Assembly (NCBI GenBank): GCA_016718845.1
Contig: JADKCK010000006.1
Span: 123,501-187,500 of the forward strand
From: Sphingobacteriales bacterium
Lineage (GTDB): Bacteria; Bacteroidota; Bacteroidia; Chitinophagales; UBA2359
Length of the DNA stretch: 64,000 nucleotides
Direction of reading: 5' to 3'
Within the stretch, counting starts at the first letter, position 1, and each line of letters starts with the position of its first letter. The notes under the pieces are model-generated. The model was not told the origin of the DNA. It worked only from the letters and a program-made list of their open reading frames with translations, and did not search any database. A program made the position numbers and the translations under genes. Positions 1-9,308 of the stretch are shown here, one piece after another.

Positions 1-98
1 GACAGCACAAAATTTCTGAAAACAAATGCAACCCTTTGTTTTTAAGAAACCGATTATTAAAAAAAATTGTTCACTCGACCATAAAAAAACGGTAAACG

Positions 99-3000
99 AT
101 GCCACCATTCAAACGTGAAAACCGTGTAGGTAGTGATTTTTCTCGTATTACCATCTGCTTATCCTCGCCCGACACCATCTTGGAGCGCTCGTATGGCGAA
201 GTGCTTAAGCCCGAAACCATTAACTACCGCACTTATAAACCCGAACGAGACGGCTTGTTCTGCGAGCGCATTTTTGGTCCTGTAAAAGACTACGAATGCT
301 ATTGCGGTAAATACAAACGTATTCGCTACAAAGGAATTATCTGCGACCGTTGTGGGGTAGAAGTAACCGAAAAGAAAATGCGCCGCGAGCGCATGGGACA
401 CATCAAATTAGTAGTACCAGTTGTACATATCTGGTACTTCAAATCGTTGCCCAATAAAATCGGCTACTTATTAGGTATCTCTTCTAAAAAAATGGAGAGC
501 GTTATCTATTACGAGCGTTACATAGTTGTAAACCCCGGTATATTAGAAGGACAAGTAAACCGACTTGACCAAATATCCGAAGAGGATTATCTTGACTTCT
601 TAGAAAAAATACCCAAAGAAAACCAACTTTTAGACGATTTAGACCCTAATAAGTTTGTAGCTAAAATGGGTGCAGAGGCAGTCGAAGATTTACTAAAACG
701 CACCAACCTCGACGACCTTTCGTATAGCCTACGCCACAGCGCCGCTAACGAAACATCGCAACAGCGTAAAGCCGAAGCCCTAAAACGCTTAGGCGTGGTA
801 GAGGCTTTTAGAAGCGCTAACCGACGCGTAGAAAACCGCCCCGAGTGGATGATTGTGCATTACCTGCCCGTTATCCCACCCGAGTTGCGCCCCTTAGTGC
901 CCTTAGATGGCGGACGCTTTGCTAGCTCGGACCTAAACGACCTTTACCGCCGCGTAATTATTCGTAACAATCGCCTAAAACGCCTTATCGAAATTAAAGC
1001 ACCCGAAGTAATTTTGCGTAACGAAAAACGCATGTTACAAGAATCGGTTGACTCGCTGTTCGATAACTCGCGTAAATCAAACGCCGTTAAAACCGATGGC
1101 GGGCGCTCGTTAAAATCGTTAAGCGATGTGTTGAAAGGTAAACAAGGTCGTTTCCGTCAAAACTTATTGGGTAAACGGGTCGATTATTCGGGACGTTCGG
1201 TTATTGTGGTTGGTCCTCAACTCAAAATGCACGAATGTGGCTTGCCCAAAGACATGGCAGCCGAATTATTCAAACCGTTTATTATCCGCAAACTAATTGA
1301 GCGCGGTATTGTAAAAACCGTAAAATCGGCTAAAAAACTAGTCGACCGCAAAGAACCCGTAGTTTGGGATATCCTCGAAAATGTATTGCGCGGACACCCC
1401 GTAATGCTTAACCGTGCGCCAACATTGCACCGTTTGTCTATCCAAGCATTCCAACCTATGTTGGTCGAGGGTAAAGCTATTCAGTTACACCCCTTGGTTT
1501 GTTCGGCATTTAACGCCGACTTTGACGGCGACCAAATGGCAGTTCACGTACCTTTGAGCAATGCAGCTATCTTGGAAGCACAATTGTTGATGTTGTCTGC
1601 CCATAATATCTTAAATCCTCAAAGTGGCTCGCCTATTGCATTGCCCTCGCAGGACATGATTTTGGGCTTGTACTACATCACCAAACAAAAACGCGGTACC
1701 GAAACCGAAATAGTAAAAGGCGAAAATAAATGTTATTACTCGCCCGAAGAAGTACATATTGCCTACAACGAGCAAGCCTTAGACTTGCACGCCATGATAA
1801 AAGTACGTGTTCCTATTCGTCAAGAAGATGGTTCGTTGGTAACAAAACTCATCGAAACATCTACCGGACGGGTAATATTTAACCAAACGGTGCCCGAGTC
1901 GGTTGGTTTTGTAAACGAACTATTGTCGAAAAAGAACCTCAAAAAAGTTATCGGCGAAATTACCGCTATTGTGGGTATTGCCCGAGCTGCTAAGTTTTTG
2001 GACGACATCAAAGAAATGGGCTTCCGTTGGGCTTTCAAAGGGGGCTTATCTTTCTCGCTCAACGACTTGATTGTGCCGTCGGATAAATATGACATGATTG
2101 ACGAGTCGCAGCAAGAGGTAGACGAAGTAGAAATGAACTACGAAAATGGTTTGATTACCAACAACGAACGCTACAACCAAGTAATTGATATTTGGAGCCG
2201 TTTGAGCTCGCGCATCAAAACAAAATTAATTAAAGGTTTTGAACACGACCGACAAGGCTTTAACCCAGTGTACATGATGTTCCACTCTGGTGCTCGTGGC
2301 TCTGAACAACAAGTATTACAATTAGCGGGTTTAAGGGGTTTGATGGCAAAACCGCGTAAAGCTGGTTCAACAGGTCCCGAAATTGTTGAAAATCCTATCT
2401 TAGCTTCTTTCCGCGAAGGTTTATCGGTATTGGAATACTTCATATCTACGCACGGTGCCCGAAAAGGTTTGGCAGATACCGCTTTGAAAACGGCAGATGC
2501 AGGTTACTTAACACGTCGTTTGGTAGATGTGGCACAAGATGCCATTATATCAGAAGAAGATTGCGGTACATTGCGCGGTATTGAGGTAAGTGCTTTGAAA
2601 GACAACGAAGATGTTATCGAACCATTATACGACCGTATCTTAGGGCGTGTGGTGTTGCACGATTTGTACGACCCATTAAGTGGCGAACTACTTTTGAGTG
2701 CCGGCGATGATATTGACGAAGATATGGCTCGACATATAGACCAAGAAACAACGATTGAAACCGTCGAAATTCGCTCGGTTTTAACCTGCGAAGCCAAACA
2801 AGGTGTGTGTGTAAACTGCTACGGACGTAACCTTGCCAACAACCGTATGGCACAAATTGGTGATGCAGTAGGTATTATTGCGGCACAATCTATCGGCGAG
2901 CCCGGAACACAACTTACCTTGCGTACCTTCCACACAGGGGGTGCCGCATCTACGGTTGCCAACGAGTCGAAATTATTAGCTAAATTTGACGGACGAATAG

Positions 3001-4370
3001 AGTTCGACGTAGTACGTACTGCCGAACACATCAACGAGGTGGGCGATAAACGGGTAACTGTTTTAGGTCGTACAGGCGAAATTCGTATCATCGACGAAGA
3101 AGGTAGGCAACTAGTAGTTAGCAATGCCCCGTATGGTGCAACATTGCTAGTTAAAGATGGCGATATAGTGAAAAAAGGAGATGCCATTTGCGAATGGGAT
3201 CCTTACAACGCCGTTATCGTATCCGAATATGCAGGTATCGTATCTTTCGAAGATGTGATAGATGGCACTACTTTCCGTGAAGAAGCCGACGAACAAACAG
3301 GTTTCCGCGAAAAAGTAGTTATTGAAAGCCGCGACCGTACTAAAATCCCCGTAATTGTTATTACTGATGATATGGGTGTTTTTAAAAGTTATAGCTTGCC
3401 AGTAGGCTCGCACATTAACGTAGAAGAAGGCGAACAAATGTACCAAGGACAGGTAGTGGCTAAAATTCCACGTGCTTTGGGTAAATTGCGCGATATCACA
3501 GGTGGTTTGCCTCGTGTAACCGAGTTGTTCGAAGCTCGTAACCCGTCGAACCCTGCCGTAGTAGCAGAGGTAGATGGTGCTGTTTCGTTTGGCAAAATTA
3601 AACGTGGCAACAGAGAGGTAATTATTACCCCCAAAGAAGGCGAACCACGTAAATACTTGGTGCCATTGGCTAAACATATGTTGGTACAAGAAAACGACTT
3701 TGCAAAAGCAGGTACGCCATTGTCCGATGGTGCTATTACGCCTAGCGATATCCTTAATATAAAAGGTTTGTTTGCCGTACAGCAATACCTAGTTAACGAA
3801 GTGCAAGAAGTATATCGTTTACAAGGTGTAGGTATCAATGATAAACATATTGAGGTAATTGTACGACAAATGATGCGTAAAATGGGGGTACTTGACCCAG
3901 GCGATACCGGCTTTATGGAAGGTATGGCTGTTGATAAACTAGAGTTTATGATAGAAAACGACAATATCTTTGATAGACGTGTAGTTGTTGATGCAGGCGA
4001 CTCTAAGGTATTAAAAGTGGGTCAGATGGTATCGTTGCGCCAATTACGCGAAGAAAACTCTTTCTTGCGCCGAAATGACAAAACATTAGTCGAATGTCGT
4101 AAAGCGGTGCCAGCTACGGCACGCCCTTTATTACAAGGTATCACTCGTGCATCGTTGGGTACAGGTAGCTGGATTTCGGCTGCTTCGTTCCAAGAAACAA
4201 CCAAAGTATTAAGTACCGCTTCTATATCTGCTAAAGTAGATTACTTGGCAGGTTTGAAAGAAAACGTTATTGTGGGTCACTTAATACCTGCTGGTACTGG
4301 GCATCGAGCATTTAAAAAACGCAATGTTGTCACAAAAGCAGACCTTGAAAAAATAAACAGAGACCGATAA
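99..4370 (+). CDS. rpoC: DNA-directed RNA polymerase subunit beta'
   Basis: This is the catalytic largest subunit of RNA polymerase, 1423 residues and apparently full length. The N-terminal zinc site is visible as C67, C69, C82 and C85 in the context CYCGKYKRIRYKGIICDRC. The active-site magnesium loop NADFDGDQM lies at residues 472-480 (Asp474, 476, 478). The second zinc site uses C897, C904 and C907 with an upstream cysteine near residue 826. The frame is intact for 4.3 kb. In most bacteria rpoB lies immediately upstream; here the window begins only 98 bases before the start, so rpoB is probably just outside. A strong hairpin plus T-run follows the stop, so rpoC is the last gene of its transcript. 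Confidence 0.99.
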   Translation: MPPFKRENRVGSDFSRITICLSSPDTILERSYGEVLKPETINYRTYKPERDGLFCERIFGPVKDYECYCGKYKRIRYKGIICDRCGVEVTEKKMRRERMGHIKLVVPVVHIWYFKSLPNKIGYLLGISSKKMESVIYYERYIVVNPGILEGQVNRLDQISEEDYLDFLEKIPKENQLLDDLDPNKFVAKMGAEAVEDLLKRTNLDDLSYSLRHSAANETSQQRKAEALKRLGVVEAFRSANRRVENRPEWMIVHYLPVIPPELRPLVPLDGGRFASSDLNDLYRRVIIRNNRLKRLIEIKAPEVILRNEKRMLQESVDSLFDNSRKSNAVKTDGGRSLKSLSDVLKGKQGRFRQNLLGKRVDYSGRSVIVVGPQLKMHECGLPKDMAAELFKPFIIRKLIERGIVKTVKSAKKLVDRKEPVVWDILENVLRGHPVMLNRAPTLHRLSIQAFQPMLVEGKAIQLHPLVCSAFNADFDGDQMAVHVPLSNAAILEAQLLMLSAHNILNPQSGSPIALPSQDMILGLYYITKQKRGTETEIVKGENKCYYSPEEVHIAYNEQALDLHAMIKVRVPIRQEDGSLVTKLIETSTGRVIFNQTVPESVGFVNELLSKKNLKKVIGEITAIVGIARAAKFLDDIKEMGFRWAFKGGLSFSLNDLIVPSDKYDMIDESQQEVDEVEMNYENGLITNNERYNQVIDIWSRLSSRIKTKLIKGFEHDRQGFNPVYMMFHSGARGSEQQVLQLAGLRGLMAKPRKAGSTGPEIVENPILASFREGLSVLEYFISTHGARKGLADTALKTADAGYLTRRLVDVAQDAIISEEDCGTLRGIEVSALKDNEDVIEPLYDRILGRVVLHDLYDPLSGELLLSAGDDIDEDMARHIDQETTIETVEIRSVLTCEAKQGVCVNCYGRNLANNRMAQIGDAVGIIAAQSIGEPGTQLTLRTFHTGGAASTVANESKLLAKFDGRIEFDVVRTAEHINEVGDKRVTVLGRTGEIRIIDEEGRQLVVSNAPYGATLLVKDGDIVKKGDAICEWDPYNAVIVSEYAGIVSFEDVIDGTTFREEADEQTGFREKVVIESRDRTKIPVIVITDDMGVFKSYSLPVGSHINVEEGEQMYQGQVVAKIPRALGKLRDITGGLPRVTELFEARNPSNPAVVAEVDGAVSFGKIKRGNREVIITPKEGEPRKYLVPLAKHMLVQENDFAKAGTPLSDGAITPSDILNIKGLFAVQQYLVNEVQEVYRLQGVGINDKHIEVIVRQMMRKMGVLDPGDTGFMEGMAVDKLEFMIENDNIFDRRVVVDAGDSKVLKVGQMVSLRQLREENSFLRRNDKTLVECRKAVPATARPLLQGITRASLGTGSWISAASFQETTKVLSTASISAKVDYLAGLKENVIVGHLIPAGTGHRAFKKRNVVTKADLEKINRDR

Positions 4371-4397
4371 ACCGAGTTTTTGTAAAACATAAAAATG

Positions 4398-4435
4398 CCG
4401 CTCGGCTGCCCTAGGGTAGCAGAGCGGTTTTTTTT
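4398..4435 (+). terminator. Rho-independent terminator after rpoC
   Basis: CCGCTC pairs with GAGCGG, extended inward by GCTGCC/GGTAGC with one wobble, and is followed by eight T residues. It lies 28 bases after the rpoC stop. Confidence 0.9.
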
Positions 4436-4490
4436 AGCAAAAATAAAGCAAAAATTTGAATATATGGCTAACTGCGCATGCAAGTTTTCT

Positions 4491-4569
4491 GGGGGTGCCA
4501 CCTACTTATCAAATTAGGGAGTGCCAAGCATCACCCCCAAAAAAAGACATTTACCGCGTCAAGCGGGGC
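4491..4569 (+). repeat. 78-bp two-hairpin dispersed repeat, copy A
   Basis: This is one of five copies in the window. It starts GGGGGTGCCACC, has AGGGAGTGCC in the middle, then CACCCCC (4532-4538) that can pair with the opening GGGGGTG, then an A-run and ACATTTACCGCGTCAAGCGGGG, where CCGC and GCGG form a second small hairpin around GTCAA. It sits between the convergent ends of rpoC and the ferritin gene. No coding capacity is evident. Confidence 0.85.
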
Positions 4570-4641
4570 AAGCGCAAGTTTTTATTTGGGGGTTAAAATT
4601 GAAAAGTATTAAATGTTTTAAAAATTGCTATAAAATATAAA

Positions 4642-4673
4642 AAATAGTCCAACAAAATTTTGTTGGACTATTT
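4642..4673 (-). terminator. Terminator after the ferritin gene
   Basis: A perfect 16-bp inverted repeat (AAATAGTCCAACAAAA and its complement). Read on the minus strand the stem is followed by a T-rich run. It lies 24 bases beyond the ferritin stop codon. The palindrome could also work in the plus direction. Confidence 0.85.
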
Positions 4674-4697
4674 GGTATTTTGTGCAAATAAGGCAAT

Positions 4698-5234
4698 TTA
4701 CTCGGCTCCTTTACTTTTCTTTTTTTCGGTGGCTTGTTTTTGGCTATAAAGGTCTTCTACTTCTTTGTCTATAAAATACAAGCCTCTGTCTTGCAAGCCA
4801 ATCAATCGAATGCGGTCGAGGAGGTTGCGATAAAGTACTTCTTCTTCGTGTTGTTCGTCGAGGTACCATTGCAAAAAATTGGCGGTTTGTTTGTCTTTGT
4901 TTTGCACGCATATTTCTACTAATTCGTCAATAGCTGCCGACACTTTTAGCTCGTTGCTATATGCTTTTTCGAATAGTTGAATGATGTTTTCGTAATCTAA
5001 AACGGGTTGTTCTACCATAGGGGTTATGGCTTTGCCGCCGGCGTCGCTAATATAATGCACCAATTTTAGCATGTGCATACGTTCTTCGTCGGAGTGGCTG
5101 TACAAGAAGCGGGCGCAGCCTTGTAAGCCAGCTACGTCTGCCCAGCAAGCCATTGCCAAATATTTTTGCGAGGCTGCTGCTTCCATGGCTACTTGTTTGT
5201 TAAGGGCTGTTTCGATAGTAGGAGAGAGTATCAT
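4698..5234 (-). CDS. ftnA: Non-haem bacterial ferritin (iron storage)
   Basis: The 178-residue product is a four-helix-bundle ferritin that oxidises Fe(II) and stores it as a mineral in the cytosol. All ligands of the dinuclear ferroxidase centre of E. coli FtnA can be placed with an offset of one: E18, E51, H54 (in DEERMHM), E95, Q128 and E131 (in DEQHEEE). There is no bacterioferritin-type haem methionine evident. The last 12 residues are lysine-rich and variable. It is the last of three minus-strand genes (sulfotransferase-like, aminotransferase, ferritin) with about 100 bases separating it from the aminotransferase, so it may have its own promoter. A clear terminator follows. Confidence 0.95.
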   Translation of the reverse strand: MILSPTIETALNKQVAMEAAASQKYLAMACWADVAGLQGCARFLYSHSDEERMHMLKLVHYISDAGGKAITPMVEQPVLDYENIIQLFEKAYSNELKVSAAIDELVEICVQNKDKQTANFLQWYLDEQHEEEVLYRNLLDRIRLIGLQDRGLYFIDKEVEDLYSQKQATEKKKSKGAE

Positions 5235-5333
5235 AAGAAATAAACTTTTTATGGATAATGTAAGATTAACACCTAAAAGGCACTAAATGTTTTAAAATGG
5301 TGGTGTTTTGGGGGGAGTAAATGAAGTGTTTTT

Positions 5334-6236
5334 TCAAAAAGGCAGTTCTTCGCCTTCGGTTTGTGTAAGTTGCGTAAAATGTTGTTGGATAAGTTGCAAG
5401 ATAGAGGTGGTGTGGGGGTTTTCGATTTTTCTGCCATCAATTTCCCAAACTTTGGTTAGTTCGCCCATAGTTCCGGTGGTAAAAACCTCGTTTGCATTGT
5501 AAATTTCGGTTAGCGAAATATTTTTTTCGGCAAAGGGCAAGCCTATTTGTTGGGCTATTGCCAATACTTTTTTGCGGGTGATGCCGGGCAAGCAAGCATC
5601 GGCGTGTGGGGTATAAAGGGTGCCATTTTTAACCATAAAAATGTTGCAGGCATTGGTTTCCGACACAAAACCGTAGTTATCCAGCATCAAAGCGTCGTCG
5701 GCATTGGCAATATTGGCGGCTATTTTTGCTAAAATGTTGTTGATAAGGTTGTTGTGGTGTATTTTTGAGTCTAAGTTCATAGGCGAGTTGCGCCGCACCG
5801 ATGCGGTAATAAGCCGCACGCCTGCCGAGCCATACACGGGTTGTTTCCACTCTGCCAATACAATTAAGGTACAGCCTTTTTGGTTTAATCGGGGGTCCAT
5901 GCCCGATGTGATTTTTTCGCCCCTTGTTAGTGTTAATCTTATATGGGCTTGGTTGCGCATTTGGTTGGCTTTTAGCGTTTCGAAGATGGCGTTTTTTATA
6001 AACTCGAGGCTAGGTACGCCTTCAAACAGCATTGCTTTTGCCGATTCGTGCAACCTATTTAGGTGCTCATCGAGGGCAAATATACGCCCGTTGTATACGC
6101 GTAGTCCTTCCCAAACGGCATCGCCACCCTGTACCGAGCTGTCAAAAACCGATACTTTTGCCTCGGCTCGGGGGTAAAGTTGATTGCCTACCCATATTAA
6201 AAGGTGGTCGTTTTGTGCGTTGTATTGTTGTTGCAT
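5334..6236 (-). CDS. Class IV (fold type IV) PLP aminotransferase, BCAT/DAAT-like
   Basis: The 300-residue enzyme belongs to the fold-type IV PLP aminotransferases that include branched-chain and D-amino acid aminotransferases. The PLP lysine is K158 in NLDSKIHHNN, the glutamate contacting the pyridine nitrogen is E193 in FVSETNACNIF, and the phosphate-binding TTGTMGEL lies at residues 253-260. The opening AKVSVFDSSVQGGDAVWEGL (27-46) and the TRGEKITSGM stretch strongly recall, from memory, the C-terminal half of the plant proteins named branched-chain aminotransferase-like 1 and 2, whose N-terminal half resembles the neighbouring gene at 6319-7035. The two genes are 82 bases apart on the same strand. 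The amino donor and acceptor cannot be deduced; ilvE-type biosynthetic function is possible but not my first reading. Confidence 0.88.
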   Translation of the reverse strand: MQQQYNAQNDHLLIWVGNQLYPRAEAKVSVFDSSVQGGDAVWEGLRVYNGRIFALDEHLNRLHESAKAMLFEGVPSLEFIKNAIFETLKANQMRNQAHIRLTLTRGEKITSGMDPRLNQKGCTLIVLAEWKQPVYGSAGVRLITASVRRNSPMNLDSKIHHNNLINNILAKIAANIANADDALMLDNYGFVSETNACNIFMVKNGTLYTPHADACLPGITRKKVLAIAQQIGLPFAEKNISLTEIYNANEVFTTGTMGELTKVWEIDGRKIENPHTTSILQLIQQHFTQLTQTEGEELPF

Positions 6237-6318
6237 AATTTTTGTTTGAAGGAGTTAGTTTTGTCAAATTTAAATAGTTTAAGCATTAAAATAAATAATG
6301 TATTACATCTACACTTAT

Positions 6319-7035
6319 CTAAATCGCCTTTTCTTGTAAGCTATCGTAATAGGGTTTAGCTTGTTCGTATATGGCTTGCAGGTGCGGAGCTAAGGTAATT
6401 TCTTTGTCTATGTAAGGTTCAAAACCCGTAGATTGATGCACATTGGCATACCAATATTTTGCCCAAATGCCATCTTGGGCAATAGCTCCTTTTTCCCATC
6501 GTAACATATTATCGTCAAATGGTATGCCCATTTGTTGGCAAATAAGGCTAAGTGTTTTTTGTGGATTTTTGAGTATCCTGTCCGAGTCTACAATGGTATA
6601 AGGTATGTTTTTTTGGTGCAGATGCTGTACCAAATCAAAACTTTGCTTAATGCCAATATCCAACAAAGTAGGCTGCTCGATAACTTTGCCATACGAAAAC
6701 AATACTTTTTGCGGGTTGCGGATAAGTATCAGGTGGCGGGTTTGTTGTAAAAAATCGAGCGAGATATGCACTAAATGATGAGTCATTTGTTTGAAAAATA
6801 GCACCGATTGGTCAAAATCACCCAAAATAATTTCGTTGATAACGCGTTGCCCGCTGTTTTGCATGGTCGCCAAAATATCGGATTTGCCCGGATGCTCAAT
6901 GCCCGTTGTAAGCAAATAATGGGCATACAGTGGCTCATCGAAAACAAGGGTATCGGGGCGTTGTGCAAACGAATACATTAAAGCTGTAGATATGTTGCGG
7001 GGGCCGCTCCAAAGATTAATGCGTGTAGTAACCAT
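6319..7035 (-). CDS. Sulfotransferase-like P-loop protein, partner of the class IV aminotransferase
   Basis: I take the start at 7035 (MVTTRINLWSGPRNIS), giving 238 residues; a longer reading from 7131 adds 32 poorly conserved residues. WSGPRNISTALMYSF near the N terminus looks like the 5'-phosphosulfate-binding loop of PAPS-dependent sulfotransferases, and LILIRNPQKVLFSYGK looks like the 3'-phosphate-binding segment (RNP variant of RDP). The C-terminal half has the conserved WYANVHQSTGF. It lies directly upstream of the class IV aminotransferase, and from memory the two together match the two halves of a plant fusion protein. The substrate is unknown. The fold assignment is fairly secure; sulfonation activity is inference. 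Confidence 0.8.
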   Translation of the reverse strand: MVTTRINLWSGPRNISTALMYSFAQRPDTLVFDEPLYAHYLLTTGIEHPGKSDILATMQNSGQRVINEIILGDFDQSVLFFKQMTHHLVHISLDFLQQTRHLILIRNPQKVLFSYGKVIEQPTLLDIGIKQSFDLVQHLHQKNIPYTIVDSDRILKNPQKTLSLICQQMGIPFDDNMLRWEKGAIAQDGIWAKYWYANVHQSTGFEPYIDKEITLAPHLQAIYEQAKPYYDSLQEKAI

Positions 7036-7229
7036 AGTTTTTGCGCACAAAAGTATCAAAAAATAAGCAAATTTGCTAGAAAACAAACACAAAGTATTTT
7101 TTTGCCTAACAAACAAACAAGCAAATAACAAAAAATGCCTAACTTCGTGCGCTATTTGGGCTTATTAGGCTTGGCTACTGTGTCAAACCTTAGCTTACCC
7201 ACTAATAACAAAAACTAATCGCTAAAAAT

Positions 7230-8765
7230 ATGATAGGTAAAGTAGTAGGCAATTATCGCATCGAGTCGTTGGTGTCGGGCAAAGGTGGCATGGGTAAGGT
7301 GTATCTTGCCAAACACATACATTTAGGCACATTGGCTGCCGTAAAAGCCATACATCCGCACTTAACCGACAACGACCAATTTAAAGAACGCTTTAAACTC
7401 GAAGCCATGAGCTTGTACCAATTGGTACAACACCCAGGTATAGTTAGATTTTTTGATTATCTAGAAAACGCCGACGGGCAATTTATCATCACCGAATTTG
7501 TAGAGGGTAGCAACCTTGCCGACTATACCAAACAATGCGGAGCTATGCCCCTAGACCAATTAGTGTCGGTTTTTAGCAAAATATTAGATATCGTAGCATT
7601 TGTGCACAGCAAAGGTATTATACACCGCGACCTAAAACCTGCCAACATTATGCTTACGCCCCAAGGCGAAGTCAAAATTTTGGATTTTGGTATTGCCAAA
7701 GTGCGCAACGAAAACCTAACCGCCACAGGTACCTCTATTGGCACTATTGCTTACCTTAGCCCCGAGCGCATCTACACACTCAAAGATGCACAAGGCAACC
7801 CCATACCCCTCGACCACCGCAGCGACATCTACTCCTTGGGCGTTACCCTTTACGAAGCCGCCACCGGACAAGGGCTTTATCCCACAGGCAACAATGCCAC
7901 CTCCGACTACGAAGTGATGATGGATATCGTATCAAAACCGCTGCCGCGCCTAAATGCCACCAACCCCAACGCTTCGGCAGTGCTGCAAGCCATTATTGAC
8001 CGAGCTACACAAAAAAAGCCCGACCAGCGTTACCCCAATTGCGAAGCATTTAAAAACGATTTGCAACAGCTATTGTCGGCAAAACCTAGCACATCAAAAC
8101 CTCCCCACATCACCACATCGCCACATCGCAACATTCCCACATCGCCAAAACCAATGCCGCAAACAAACAATAATAACAACACAGGCAAAAAAAAATCGGG
8201 GGGATTTGATTGGTGGTTAGTTTTATTGGCAGCCGTTGTGCTGTTAGTAGCTTTTTTCTTTATAAAAGATGCCTTGCTTGGCGACCCACCGCAAACCCTG
8301 CCCGAAGCAGGTATTGCCACCGACACTACCCAAACAACCACCGAACAAACCGTTGCCGAAACAAAATTGCCCGAACCCCTGCCCAATTTTGCAAACAACG
8401 AAGAGGGCTTTAAACAATTTATGCAAAGTTATTATACCGCCTTAGAAACCGGCGATACTAACCGCGTTTTGCAACACTTTGCCCCCGCAGTAACCCAATA
8501 TTACGATACCGATAACCCAAGTGCCACCGATTTGCACGATGCCATTGTAAACCTTATGCGGCAATATCCATCGCGTAGCTACATCATTAACTGGGACAGT
8601 TTTAGCTATTATGTGCTAGATAAAAAATACTTTGGATTAGATTTTAATGTAACCGAACAACTAAAACGCAACACAAGTACATCGGCTAGCCGCCGCACCG
8701 TGCGTATGAGTGTTACACTTACCCCCGATGTGCGCATAAAAAGTATTTATGGCAGAAGCAGATAA
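7230..8765 (+). CDS. Membrane-anchored Ser/Thr protein kinase (PknB-type)
   Basis: Residues 1-280 form a complete Hanks-type kinase: glycine loop SGKGGMGKVY, ATP lysine K39 (AVK), HRDLKPAN at 132-139 with catalytic D134, and DFG at 152-154. A low-complexity linker (about 285-322) rich in Ser, Pro, His and Asn follows, then one transmembrane helix (about 327-349, flanked by GGFDWW) and an outer C-terminal region of about 150 residues. The segment from about 395 (FKQFMQSYYTALETGD) resembles an NTF2-like fold, which could sense an envelope ligand. The linker is encoded partly by the CACATCGC microsatellite found elsewhere between genes. The gene appears monocistronic and is divergent from the sulfotransferase gene. 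Targets are unknown. Confidence 0.92.
   Translation: MIGKVVGNYRIESLVSGKGGMGKVYLAKHIHLGTLAAVKAIHPHLTDNDQFKERFKLEAMSLYQLVQHPGIVRFFDYLENADGQFIITEFVEGSNLADYTKQCGAMPLDQLVSVFSKILDIVAFVHSKGIIHRDLKPANIMLTPQGEVKILDFGIAKVRNENLTATGTSIGTIAYLSPERIYTLKDAQGNPIPLDHRSDIYSLGVTLYEAATGQGLYPTGNNATSDYEVMMDIVSKPLPRLNATNPNASAVLQAIIDRATQKKPDQRYPNCEAFKNDLQQLLSAKPSTSKPPHITTSPHRNIPTSPKPMPQTNNNNNTGKKKSGGFDWWLVLLAAVVLLVAFFFIKDALLGDPPQTLPEAGIATDTTQTTTEQTVAETKLPEPLPNFANNEEGFKQFMQSYYTALETGDTNRVLQHFAPAVTQYYDTDNPSATDLHDAIVNLMRQYPSRSYIINWDSFSYYVLDKKYFGLDFNVTEQLKRNTSTSASRRTVRMSVTLTPDVRIKSIYGRSR
8098..8150 (+). repeat. CACATCGC-type microsatellite inside the kinase coding sequence
   Basis: The bases read CCCCACATCACCACATCGCC and continue with CACATCGCAACATTCCCACATCGCC. 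The same 8-9 nt units fill intergenic blocks at 33885-33986, 60015-60160, 60221-60295 and 62458 onward. Here they are in frame and encode PHITTSPHRNIPTSP in the juxtamembrane linker. Confidence 0.8.
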
Positions 8766-8823
8766 ACACCCCAAATGTAGTTTGCCTTTTCTAGGTTTAA
8801 CTACATATTTCAAAGGCTTGGGC

Positions 8824-8901
8824 TGCCCCGCTTGACGCGGAATATGTCTTTTTTGGGGGTGATGTTTGGCTTACCCTATTTGCACAGCCTCTGGCACCCC
8901 C
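8824..8901 (-). repeat. 78-bp two-hairpin dispersed repeat, copy B
   Basis: Reverse-orientation copy: CCCCGCTTGACGCGG, then GTCTTTTTTGGGGGTGATG, ending GGCACCCCC. The middle AGGGAGTGCC segment is more diverged than in the other copies. It lies about 60 bases after the kinase stop, with a short ATGTAGTT/AACTACAT hairpin between them that might be a weak terminator. Confidence 0.8.
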
Positions 8902-9128
8902 ATAGAAAGGCAAGCACCTACAACCTTAATCATATAATAACCCCAAAAACAAACACACGCAAAAAAATGCCTAATGAGTGCCTTATTTGTTGCGAACTAA
9001 AAAAATAAAAAATAATAAAAGTCATAGAGAATGCCGAAAAATATCTTCGTGTTCTCCGTGTCTCTATTTTAAGCTGAAAAATAAAATATACTATTATTTA
9101 GATTGCATTACTCAACTTCACAAACACA

Positions 9129-9161
9129 AAAAAGCCCGCACTTTAAAAGTACGGGCTTTTT
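9129..9161 (-). terminator. Terminator of tRNA-Thr
   Basis: AAAAAGCCCG-C-ACT pairs with AGT-A-CGGGCTTTTT around a short AT-rich loop, giving a stem bounded by A and T runs that lies five bases past the mature 3' end of the tRNA on the minus strand. Confidence 0.85.
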
Positions 9162-9166
9162 GTGTG

Positions 9167-9239
9167 AGCCGATGGTCGGACTCGAACCAACGACCAGCTG
9201 ATTACAAATCAGCTGCTCTACCAACTGAGCTACATCGGC
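9167..9239 (-). tRNA. tRNA-Thr (anticodon UGU)
   Basis: The minus strand folds as a 73-nt cloverleaf: acceptor GCCGATG paired with CATCGGC, discriminator U, D arm GCTC/GAGC with AGTTGGTA loop, anticodon stem GCTGA/TCAGC with loop TTTGTAA (anticodon TGT, decoding ACA), and T arm GTTGG/CCGAC with loop TTCGAGT. CCA is not encoded. Confidence 0.96.
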
Positions 9240-9308
9240 TTATTTTGCGGGTGCAAAGATACGGACTATTTTTGAAACTGCAAATTTTCTGCCGATTTTT
9301 TTTAGTTT

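Noticed and set aside
2819..3964. Long minus-strand open frames inside rpoC
   Set aside because: They are antisense shadows of a strongly conserved gene with clear codon bias on the plus strand.
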